From Bradyrhizobiaceae bacterium (lineage in GTDB: Bacteria; Bacteroidota; Ignavibacteria; Kapaibacteriales; Kapaibacteriaceae), in the NCBI GenBank assembly GCA_024103135.1, contig JAGFIZ010000012.1, forward strand, positions 17,639-81,638: a stretch of 64,000 bases of DNA, in the 5' to 3' direction. Positions within the stretch are counted from its first letter, which is position 1; each line of letters opens with the position of its first letter. A model generated the notes under the pieces. The model had not been told where the DNA came from, made no database searches, and saw nothing but the letters and a program-made list of their open reading frames with translations. A program made the position numbers and the translations under genes. Of this stretch, positions 57,382-64,000 are shown piece after piece.

Positions 57382-57489
57382 TTACGCTTCTGGCCTGTAC
57401 ACGTCCGTAATAAAAGCAAGATGTTTCATTGCAGGCCAGTCTTCTCCCTCGTTGAGTGAATCAAAGATCAGGTGTTCTTTCTCCGTCAT
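57382..57489 (-). CDS. Small possible protein or gene fragment at duplication junction
   Basis: A 35-codon minus-strand frame from ATG 57489 with protein-like composition (KEHLIFDSLNEGEDWPAMKH). It begins close to an AGGGGGCT octamer and ends only eight bases from the point where the methyltransferase fragment breaks off. It may be the surviving start of a gene cut by the rearrangement. No family recognised and no clear ribosome-binding site. Confidence 0.3.
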   Translation of the reverse strand: MTEKEHLIFDSLNEGEDWPAMKHLAFITDVYRPEA

Positions 57490-57541
57490 TTTTTTAGGGG
57501 GCTAGGTAGCTCCTCCCTAATTCCCTGACGATTAGCGTTAG

Positions 57542-57565
57542 CCCCGCTCACGTGACTGAGCGGGG
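57542..57565 (-). terminator. Perfect hairpin downstream of the SBBP gene
   Basis: CCCCGCTCA and TGAGCGGGG pair perfectly around a six-base loop, about 53 bases past the stop of the minus-strand SBBP gene. No T tract follows directly, so termination is possible but not certain. Confidence 0.4.
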
Positions 57566-57617
57566 GTACGGTCCCAATTTCTTTCGCCACACCTTTTTGC
57601 GTCTTCCTCGTTTGCGC

Positions 57618-60128
57618 CTAGTGCATGACCTTGAGAGTCGTGCTCGTCTCTCCCATGCTCACCTTCAGAAGGTAAGCTCCTGGCGGAACCTGCTGCAGTA
57701 CCCCCGTAAGGTCATAGCCATTTACCCCTACACTCCCGATTGTGGGGTAGAGGACAGGAAAGATGCGTCCATCAGTTGTAATGAGGGATGCAGAAACCTC
57801 AACTGACTCGGTCAACCTAACCTCCAATCTCCCAGCTATGAAACGGGCACCTGAAAACTCTGTAATTGTGTGCTCGCTAACACTTACCGAGGTATCCGCG
57901 AAATCACGCAGATCAAAAACGGCTAGGAATCCATCCATAACACCTCCTCCAAAGTTCTGCTGGTGGGCGTCTTCTGTTGCAAAACCGCCAAAGAAATCGA
58001 AGCCGGCTAGAGCAATTTTATCGCCAGGGCACATCGAAATCCCGGTAAATCTTGGTATCATGAGTCTAGTATAGCTTCCCCACACACGCTGGCCTGAACT
58101 GGTGAACATCGCCAAGAAGTTGTCCCGATCGATTAACAGTGTCTCTTGGTATGAACCGGTTGTGGCAATGTTTTGTACAGAGCCCGTATAGCCAACAACA
58201 ACTATACTACCATCATGCGCTATTTCGATGCGTGGCCATAACTCATACTCTGAACCACCGTAATAGGTTGCCCACACTAGGTTGCCCATCGAATCAAAGT
58301 TGGCAATGAATGCATCCTGCTGTCCACCGCCATAGACTTCCTGATGGGCACCAGGCGTGGCAATATGGTCTTCAGAGCTCGTCTCGCCCACAATCACAAT
58401 GTCTCCATCGCTCGATACCGCTATGTCATCGACCCACTCATACCCACTGCCACCGTAATACGTACTCCAGGCTAGACTGCCACTGGCACTAAAGGATGCA
58501 ACAAACGCATTGCCAGAATACCAGACACCGCCAGTTGATAGCAACGTATCCTGATATGACCCGATGGTAGCAATACCAGTTGTGGAGTTGGTCTTACCTG
58601 TAATAGCGAGACCTCCATCATCAAAGATGGCCACACCAATTCCGCTCTCATCAGCCTCTCCTCCGAAGTACGAAGCCCACAGCCTCTCACCCGAGAGGTT
58701 AAAGGTGGCGACAAACGCATCGTAATCGCCGCTCAATGATTCTTGATGCGAGCGAGAGCTAGCAATTCCGTTCACTGATGAAGTTCCACCAACAACTGCG
58801 ATCTGCGTGTTCGCATTGCCTGCGATATCTCCAATATAGTCCCAACCTTCTCCGCCATAATAGGTGGACCATCTGCGCAAACCTCCAGCATCGAAAGCAA
58901 CGATAAAACCGTCCTGTTCAACACCACCGAAGTGTTCCTGGAAACTCCCAGGGGTTGCAATACCAGCCTGAGATTCGGTCCATCCACCACCGAGAATGGT
59001 GTTGGCATCTACCATGGTAACTGCATTGGCTTGATCTTCGGCCTCTCCGCCATAGTACGTGCCCCATTTACGAGCTCCAGTTGAATCGAATGAAGCAAAA
59101 AAAGCATCTGCACCTGCGTCAAGAGTCGTCTGATGCGCACCTTGCGTAGCAATAGCTGATGTCGATGGTGTAAAGCCAGCTATTACAATGCTGTTTGTTT
59201 CTGATGCAGTTACATCTTCTGCACGGTCATCATCAGTCCCCCCATAATAGGTTGCCCAGAGTAGCCTAGGTGTTGGGTCGATCACCAAGGTTTCACCATC
59301 CGTGGCAAAATCTGCAGTTGGTATCTCAAAGCCATACAGATCCTCATCCAACCTGGTAAATCTTGCCGTAACGGTTCTTCCTGACTCAACACAATAGCTT
59401 AGTGGTACGAGTTCATGAATCGCGCCATGTACTATGTTAAGCTCTAACGTTCCATCGGCTAGGAGGGTCGATGCCGCGCCTGTGTACCGCAGACGTATCT
59501 GCGACAGATCTGCTCCTGGATGTACAATGAACTGGTACTCAGGTTGACCACTGTTGTCCTGAAACCACTCAACGTCGATGCCAGGCCAGACATCGTGATA
59601 GGTAACCCGATTGTACCCCCGCACGAATGTTACTCCGTCATGACCACAGGTCTGCTCAGTAATGTGCGTATAATAGTTGAGGTAGTCCGCCGAAGCTCCA
59701 GTAGCAGTAATCCTCGGTTGCGAGTTGGAGCCCTCGTAACTCACATCGACTCGGTGAAACAATATTGATGCATCAGGCGTTAACTCATCTGGAGGTACGT
59801 GTCGTTTGTTGTTTTGTACGGTAATGTTCTCATACCTTGTTGCATGATCAGTGTCACAGCGATCAATGCTGTAACTATCATATGAGAACCCTTGAGTCAG
59901 CAACTGGATGTTTAGGCCAGAACGCGATATCATGAACCGTACGTTATGGTTGGGCTTACCGGCTTGATCGCCAATCTGTCCTTTGTTTTCGACGTAGGCG
60001 TTGTCTGCCTTGGTGCGTACCGTCTGCGCTGACAGTGTGGTACTGGATAGTGCGCAGCAAGCCATGATGCCGGCAATCACCATGAGCAATGCTGTGTGGT
60101 TCTTACGATACGTAGACTCACCGTGCAT
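57618..60128 (-). CDS. Secreted SBBP-repeat propeller with T9SS sorting domain
   Basis: An 836-residue protein from ATG 60128, chosen for the purine-rich GGAGAAGGAG just upstream; a frame to 60254 adds 42 unlikely residues. After a signal peptide (ending LSAQ) comes a DUF7948-like domain (NAYVENKGQ, RGYNRVTYHDVWPGIDVEWF). Then follow seven SBBP repeats, each with an ATxGxHQ-type motif (ATQGAHQTT, ATPGSFQEH, ATIGSYQDT, ATPGAHQEV, ATTGSYQET and others) and W(A/G)TYYGG before it. The C terminus looks like a T9SS sorting domain. Bacteroidota have many such surface propellers; ligand unknown. The gene lies between two duplicated segments of its neighbours. Confidence 0.88.
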   Translation of the reverse strand: MHGESTYRKNHTALLMVIAGIMACCALSSTTLSAQTVRTKADNAYVENKGQIGDQAGKPNHNVRFMISRSGLNIQLLTQGFSYDSYSIDRCDTDHATRYENITVQNNKRHVPPDELTPDASILFHRVDVSYEGSNSQPRITATGASADYLNYYTHITEQTCGHDGVTFVRGYNRVTYHDVWPGIDVEWFQDNSGQPEYQFIVHPGADLSQIRLRYTGAASTLLADGTLELNIVHGAIHELVPLSYCVESGRTVTARFTRLDEDLYGFEIPTADFATDGETLVIDPTPRLLWATYYGGTDDDRAEDVTASETNSIVIAGFTPSTSAIATQGAHQTTLDAGADAFFASFDSTGARKWGTYYGGEAEDQANAVTMVDANTILGGGWTESQAGIATPGSFQEHFGGVEQDGFIVAFDAGGLRRWSTYYGGEGWDYIGDIAGNANTQIAVVGGTSSVNGIASSRSHQESLSGDYDAFVATFNLSGERLWASYFGGEADESGIGVAIFDDGGLAITGKTNSTTGIATIGSYQDTLLSTGGVWYSGNAFVASFSASGSLAWSTYYGGSGYEWVDDIAVSSDGDIVIVGETSSEDHIATPGAHQEVYGGGQQDAFIANFDSMGNLVWATYYGGSEYELWPRIEIAHDGSIVVVGYTGSVQNIATTGSYQETLLIDRDNFLAMFTSSGQRVWGSYTRLMIPRFTGISMCPGDKIALAGFDFFGGFATEDAHQQNFGGGVMDGFLAVFDLRDFADTSVSVSEHTITEFSGARFIAGRLEVRLTESVEVSASLITTDGRIFPVLYPTIGSVGVNGYDLTGVLQQVPPGAYLLKVSMGETSTTLKVMH

Positions 60129-60303
60129 ACTCCTTCTCCCAGTTAGTTGCCCGAAAGTTGAGATGTGTTTCGTCAAACTAGTAAAACAGGTCTTTGGTTG
60201 ATCCAGGCGAGTGTATAAACTGAGTTGGTAAGCTCCCCCGCTCTTAGGTAGCACGGCGTCACCGTGTTTGCATACCAGACGGTCCGCTACATATTACTCG
60301 CCA

Positions 60304-60493
60304 AACACCCGGTCATGTGTAAGTTGAACGCTGGCAACATGCTGTGCCGCATGTTGCCCGTGTACCTCGCTATGAACGACAGTCCATCATGCAAGCCATG
60401 GTACAGGTTCTCCTGGCAATGGCGACAAGCACCTTCACCGGAAAGCAGAGTGCCGAGCAGTTTGGCAAGATCGTTGTGCGCTGTAGCACTTGA
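60304..60493 (+). pseudogene. Internally deleted alcohol dehydrogenase remnant
   Basis: From about 60304 the sequence aligns with the upstream region of the intact dehydrogenase (GTCATGTGTAAGTTGAACG shared with 56237-56255) and its start (ATGCAAGCCATGGTAC versus ATGCGAGCTTTGGTAC). It then jumps to the last codons (EQFGKIVVRCS). About 830 bases of the gene are missing. The short fused frame (60389-60493, 34 residues) is still open, but it is a relic. Confidence 0.8.
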
Positions 60494-60619
60494 TTGAATT
60501 TTACATCGACAACATTCAGTACAACCAGTACAACACGTGCAACTCACATCGCTCCTTGGTCATGCCTCCGAACTCGTGCGCATCATTCGCAAGAGTGCGC
60601 AGCCAGCAGATGCGCTCAC
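60442..60619 (+). repeat. Duplicated segment, copy 2
   Basis: Counterpart of 57201-57374; here it runs into the intact RsmB-family gene. The two copies flank the SBBP-repeat gene in direct orientation. Confidence 0.9.
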
Positions 60620-61667
60620 GCGAGAGTACTTGCGCAGTCGCAAGTACATTGGTGCGTCAGACCGACGGTTTATCAGCGGTCACACCTTTCACACACTCCG
60701 CATCCTTGCACTTGCAGAGGCCTACGGCAAGGAGCATCAGATCGATGATGTGGTGCAAGCAGCTTACGAGGTGGATTGCACGTCAGCATGGGTACAGACG
60801 CAGTCGATCGACGTGCAGGTATGCGCACAACCATGGCTGTTGGAGTCAACACAACAACGGTGGACCGATGCCGCCGAGGTATGGCGCGCCATGATGCAAC
60901 CCGCACCACTGGGCATCCGCGTCAACCTCAGACGTGCTACGCGCGATGCTGTGGTTCAGCGACTCCATGCCGACAATATTCACGCAGTACCAAGCCCCCT
61001 ATCACCATCTGGGCTGACCATCGACGAGCGCGTGAACATGCTGCAGCATCCGTTGTACCTGGATGGCATCATCGAAATTCAGGACGTGGGAAGTCAGTGC
61101 ATCTCACTTGCCACACACGTGCAGCCAGGCATGCGCGTACTCGATGCATGCGCCGGCGCAGGTGGGAAGACGCTGCACTTAGCCGACATGATGAACGGTC
61201 AGGGGGCTATCGTTTCGCGAGACATTGAGTGGAACAGACTCAAGGAGATTGCCAAGCGTGCAGCACGTGCAGGCATTGGCATCATTACGACAGAGTTGAT
61301 TGACAAGCGCAACGATCAACGCTCATCAACATCGAAGCCGTTTGATGTTGTGTTGATTGATGCACCATGCACTGGTATGGGAACCGTGAGGCGTAGTCCA
61401 ATGGTCAAGTGGCGTCTCACACCTCAAGCACTTGAACGTCACACACGCAAGCAAGTACAACTCTTGCAACAGTATTCATCGGAAGTTATTCGCGGTGGTA
61501 CCGTTGTCTACGCCACATGCAGCATACTCCCGCAAGAGAACGAACATGTTGTGAATGCATTCCTTGCAACAACATCGGAGTTCGAGCTTGTAACATCGCA
61601 GCAGCTTGACCCTCATCACCATCAGACGGACGGGTTGTTCTGGAGCGTGTTCACTCGCAAGGGATGA
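60537..61667 (+). CDS. RsmB/NOP-family rRNA (cytosine-5) methyltransferase
   Basis: A 376-residue protein, start GTG 60537. An N-terminal NusB-less region is followed by the Sun-family core: SAM motif VLDACAGAGGKT (201-212), catalytic Cys pair in DAPCTGMGTVRRSP (Cys278) and YATCSILPQENE (Cys328). It should methylate C5 of a cytosine in 16S rRNA or another RNA; which one cannot be told. It ends one base before the convergent DUF3224 remnant. Its upstream flank and first 27 codons are duplicated 3.2 kb away. Confidence 0.93.
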   Translation: MQLTSLLGHASELVRIIRKSAQPADALTREYLRSRKYIGASDRRFISGHTFHTLRILALAEAYGKEHQIDDVVQAAYEVDCTSAWVQTQSIDVQVCAQPWLLESTQQRWTDAAEVWRAMMQPAPLGIRVNLRRATRDAVVQRLHADNIHAVPSPLSPSGLTIDERVNMLQHPLYLDGIIEIQDVGSQCISLATHVQPGMRVLDACAGAGGKTLHLADMMNGQGAIVSRDIEWNRLKEIAKRAARAGIGIITTELIDKRNDQRSSTSKPFDVVLIDAPCTGMGTVRRSPMVKWRLTPQALERHTRKQVQLLQQYSSEVIRGGTVVYATCSILPQENEHVVNAFLATTSEFELVTSQQLDPHHHQTDGLFWSVFTRKG

Positions 61668-61880
61668 TTATTCTACGGTATTGGGTAGGCTGTAGTTGAA
61701 ACGGTAATGGTGGTGTCCACCCTCAATGATGATCTCAAACGTCCCCGTGATTCCTGCAAGCTCGCCCGTTCCTGAATCTGGGACAACGTGAACGGCAAGA
61801 CTGGGCTCACCGCGATTCATCACACCCACGTGGTACAGTGCAAACGTACCCTGCTTGCCATGCAGCGTACCCGATTTCAC
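61668..61880 (-). pseudogene. Remnant of a DUF3224-family gene
   Basis: A 70-codon frame (from GTG 61880) matching the C-terminal half of DUF3224 proteins: SGTLHGKQGTFALYHVG, VVPDSGTGELAGITGTFEI and HHYRFNYSL. The family is normally about 130 residues with a N-terminal half. Here an in-frame TGA stands four codons upstream and the expected N-terminal sequence is absent or frameshifted, so it is probably broken. It ends one base from the methyltransferase stop, convergently. Confidence 0.6.
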
Positions 61881-62019
61881 ATCGCGCCTTCAAGGAGTGG
61901 TAAGAACATCTTCGCGAACAAACATTGTCAGCCCATTGTATCGCGATCTCATTGGTGCAACAAGTACCGTGTGAATCAATCCGCCCCCGGTGCTTCGCTT
62001 TCGGTACAGCTAAATCCCG

Positions 62020-62027
62020 TACTTTTG
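62020..62027 (+). promoter_or_regulatory. -7 element of the tRNA-Arg promoter
   Basis: TACTTTTG is a perfect TAnnTTTG element, eight bases before the tRNA. CTTTCG about 18 bases further upstream may serve as the -33 site. Confidence 0.55.
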
Positions 62028-62035
62028 CAGTTCTT

Positions 62036-62109
62036 GGTCCCGTAGTTCAGCTGGATAGAACGCCAGCCTCCGAAGCTGGAAGTCAGTGGTTCGAATCCAC
62101 TCGGGACCG
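62036..62109 (+). tRNA. tRNA-Arg (anticodon CCG)
   Basis: A complete cloverleaf: acceptor GGTCCCG/CGGGACC, D arm with GTTCAGCTGGATAGAAC, anticodon stem CCAGC/GCTGG around CTCCGAA (anticodon CCG, reading CGG), and T arm AGTGG TTCGAAT CCACT. CCA is not encoded. A GC-rich insert begins about 230 bases downstream, and tRNA genes are common integration sites, but no repeat of the tRNA 3' end was found beyond the insert. Confidence 0.97.
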
Positions 62110-62366
62110 CATACTTGCGAGTTGGCAGATGTCTAGACACTTCGACCGCATCATCGTATCTGTGCTGAGTTTTCGTCCGTCGGGATTCCGAGGAGGATGG
62201 AGAACACATGATCACGATTTGATTCTTTCAGTAGGATAGTTCGTTTCCTTGATCCAGCGTCACACCGCTGCCGCAGTCTGCTTTCTTTCTAGACTGAGTT
62301 TACGATCAAGAGTGCGAATCAAGGCGAGTAGGGGGCTAGTTCACCGCGAGTTCGTTTGCTAGGTCA
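62110..62366. other. Spacer between tRNA-Arg and the DUF1016 gene
   Basis: About 260 bases with native-looking composition and one AGGGGGCT octamer (62330-62337). No gene seen. Confidence 0.4.
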
Positions 62367-63560
62367 TCATCCCCTTCCCTTCGTGTCGGCACCGCGTGCA
62401 GTGCGCCGCGCTTCAAGTTCGCGTCGTGTTTTGTCCAGCTCCTCCGCTAGCAGCTTTTCATCAGGCAGCGCCGTCCGGTATTCCGCTGTCAGCACCTTGT
62501 TGGAGAGACCTTCGAGGGCGTAATGTGCTTCATTGCTGCCTTTTCCTGCGCACAGGATCAAGCCGATGGGCGGGTTCTCATCAGGCTTCATCCAGTGCTC
62601 GCGGGCGTAGTTCAGGTACATGTGCATCTGGCCAGCGTCGGCGTAGCTGAACTTGCCAACCTTGAGATCGATGACCAGCAGGCACTTCAAGCCACGGTGG
62701 AAAAACAGCAGATCGACGCGGAACCAACTGTCGTCCAGACGCAGCCGGCGCTGACGGCCCACAAAGGCAAATTCATCGCCCAGCTCTAGTAGAAAGTCGA
62801 CCAGGTGCTGGATCAATGCCTCCTCAAGATCGGATTCGGAGTACTCATCCTTAAGATTGAGGAATTCCAGCACAAAAGGGTCTTTTATGGCTTCATCCGG
62901 GGTGAGGGCATCGCCGGGCAGGGATTGGTTTCCTTTTTCCAGCATAGCTGCCTTATTGCGCGATAAGGCGATGCGCTCATAAAACTTGCTGTTGATCTGC
63001 CGGTCGAGCTGGCGCACGGACCAGCCGCAACGCAGTGCTTCAGCTTCATAAAAGGCGCGTGCTTGCGGGTTTTTGACCGAGAGCAGGCGCACATAGGCCG
63101 ACCAGGGCAGGGGGAAGGCTTGAGCCAGAGCGGACAGGTCCGAGGATTTCCGAGCCAGTGATTCGGAATTTATGGCGACGGAGGATTCTCCAGACACTGT
63201 CTGGAGAATTGGAGGGGTCTGAGATATGGCAGACGGTGTCTGCCAAATCTGTTCGGGCGGCCAGGCCAGGTAGAACAAGCGCATCTGCTGCAGATTGCGC
63301 CTGCTGAATCCTGAGCCAAAACGGGCGGACAAGTCGCCAGCAAGGCGCAACAGCACGGCGTCGCCATACTCGGCCCGCTCCTGCCCACCCTGTTCAAACT
63401 CGACAATGCGTCGGCCAATCTCCCAATAACAGGCAGTCATCAGCGCATTGACGCTGCGTGCAGCAGTGCTGCGGGCCGATTCCAGCAGGGCGATAATGTC
63501 GGTGTGGACGGCCGCGTAGTCGGCCCGTTCCGGCACGGCAGGTGCGGTGCGGTCGGTCAT
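62367..63560 (-). CDS. DUF1016/YhcG-family PDDEXK nuclease
   Basis: A 397-residue protein with the DUF1016 N-terminal helical domain (YWEIGRRIVEFEQGGQERAEYG, RFGSGFSRRNLQQMRLFY). The C-terminal PD-(D/E)xK nuclease contains FVGRQRRLRLDDSWFRVDLLFFHRGL (Asp at strand end) and LLVIDLKVGKF (D-x-K). YhcG-type proteins accompany type I R-M loci and are thought to be nucleases. The DNA is GC-richer than its surroundings. Its ATG overlaps the stop of an upstream partial gene by 4 bases (ATGA), an operon-like join. Alone here, it may be a remnant of a larger defence locus. Confidence 0.88.
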   Translation of the reverse strand: MTDRTAPAVPERADYAAVHTDIIALLESARSTAARSVNALMTACYWEIGRRIVEFEQGGQERAEYGDAVLLRLAGDLSARFGSGFSRRNLQQMRLFYLAWPPEQIWQTPSAISQTPPILQTVSGESSVAINSESLARKSSDLSALAQAFPLPWSAYVRLLSVKNPQARAFYEAEALRCGWSVRQLDRQINSKFYERIALSRNKAAMLEKGNQSLPGDALTPDEAIKDPFVLEFLNLKDEYSESDLEEALIQHLVDFLLELGDEFAFVGRQRRLRLDDSWFRVDLLFFHRGLKCLLVIDLKVGKFSYADAGQMHMYLNYAREHWMKPDENPPIGLILCAGKGSNEAHYALEGLSNKVLTAEYRTALPDEKLLAEELDKTRRELEARRTARGADTKGRG

Positions 63561-63680
63561 GCCTGCACCTCAGCCGTAGTGGACTCAAACAAGCGCGGGT
63601 GCTCGAGGTCGAGTGTGCGAACCGGAAATAGGGTCGACAAATGCGTCAGCGTATAGTCCGGTTGTGAACGGGACGACTCC
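63557..63680 (-). pseudogene. Remnant tail of the gene upstream of the DUF1016 gene
   Basis: An open frame ends at 63557 overlapping the DUF1016 start (ATGA). It reads THLSTLFPVRTLDLEHPRLF then ESTTAEVQA and stop. The frame is short (about 41 codons from an ATG at 63680), and GC-rich composition fades near 63640, so this is most likely the cut-off C terminus of a larger defence gene. No family can be named. Confidence 0.45.
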
Positions 63681-63850
63681 ATTTAGCATTGATGCTTTCA
63701 TGTGCGAGAACGAGTTGCCTCTGGTTGTACTCCGTTTCGTGTGAATGTGACAGCGCAAGACCATCCGCACGTGTTGTACAGCACTATTACTTGTCGACCG
63801 CTCTTGCCAGCACACTGAGGTTTGCCAACTATCCCTTTCACTTCTCAAAC

Positions 63851-63981
63851 AATGAAGCATTGCAACGAAGTTGCGACCCTGGTGTCACACAACGCATGCT
63901 TCGCATCACTACCCCCTTACATCACTCCAGTCTCTCACGTCATGCATGCCAAGCGCGAGAGTTCGTACTCCGAGGTGACCC
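63851..63981 (+). repeat. Dispersed intergenic repeat, copy 2
   Basis: Imperfect match to 21533-21665, same orientation. Shared blocks include TGTCACACA, ATGCTTC and CATGCATGCCA. It lies just beyond the GC-rich DUF1016 insert, close to the right edge. The stretch 63681-63850 before it holds no gene I can support. Confidence 0.5.
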
Positions 63982-64000
63982 ATAAGTGCTGGTCATAGGC

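Noticed and set aside
62036..64000. Attachment-site repeat of the tRNA-Arg 3' end
   Set aside because: No copy of the last ~20 bases of the tRNA was found beyond the DUF1016 gene, and no integrase gene is present.
1..64000. CRISPR array or rRNA operon
   Set aside because: No regularly spaced direct repeats with unique spacers and no rRNA signature were seen; the only ~28-bp recurrent units are the palindromes at 50.7 and 56.0 kb.

Overview
The window looks like a chromosomal segment of a bacterium from the Bacteroidota/Chlorobiota side of the FCB group, possibly a Kapabacteria- or Ignavibacteria-like lineage. Four things point there. Several secreted proteins end in a type IX secretion (T9SS) sorting domain. 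TonB receptors are paired with HmuY-type proteins. MurE carries the DNPR motif of meso-diaminopimelate enzymes. Several start sites sit behind TAnnTTTG-type -7 elements. The genus-level placement is an inference. Native DNA appears to have balanced base composition; two blocks are visibly richer in G+C and look acquired.

Layout. 1-9059 (minus strand) is a tightly coupled operon: an FG-GAP/T9SS protein, a membrane-anchored OmpH-like protein, a lipoprotein and a giant YD-repeat-type secreted protein that runs off the left edge. 9480-21080 (minus) is a GC-rich defence island in which six genes overlap: hsdM, hsdS, a PtuA-like ATPase, a PtuB-like HNH nuclease, hsdR and a TrlF-like PHP-ATPase. The HsdR carries an apparently complete LexA-type self-cleaving (S24) domain at its C terminus. 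21081-22219 is repeat-containing intergenic DNA. 22220-36427 holds catalase, a small unknown protein, MurE, a NUDIX hydrolase, a dihydroorotate dehydrogenase family enzyme, an Oar-like TonB receptor, an ENPP-type phosphodiesterase, AMP nucleosidase, a PhoD-like phosphatase and a malic enzyme.

37023-41271 is a heme-uptake operon: a T9SS-exported HmuY-like hemophore, a TonB receptor and a HmuY-like lipoprotein, with an intrinsic-terminator-like hairpin just inside the receptor gene. 41318-43605 has a PD40 propeller protein and an M23 peptidase. 43588-50622 (minus) reads from a His-rich protein, a ZnuD-like TonB receptor and a lipoprotein into an exonuclease/GIY-YIG fusion, tRNA 2-selenouridine synthase and SelD. 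50667-60619 is a repeat-shaped region. Two large T9SS proteins lie between direct copies of a ~205-bp triple-hairpin element. A third T9SS (SBBP-repeat) gene lies between duplicated pieces of an alcohol dehydrogenase / RsmB-family methyltransferase pair, and leaves broken gene remnants. A tRNA-Arg(CCG) at 62036 precedes a second small GC-rich insert encoding a DUF1016/YhcG-type nuclease and the tail of another gene.

The most notable items are the HsdR-LexA-like fusion inside a Septu-like/type I R-M composite operon, the terminator encoded in the signal peptide of the heme receptor, the triple-hairpin repeat, and a strongly over-represented octamer (A[A/G]GGGGCT) that is nearly absent from the acquired DNA. 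No CRISPR array, rRNA gene or intact transposase was seen.
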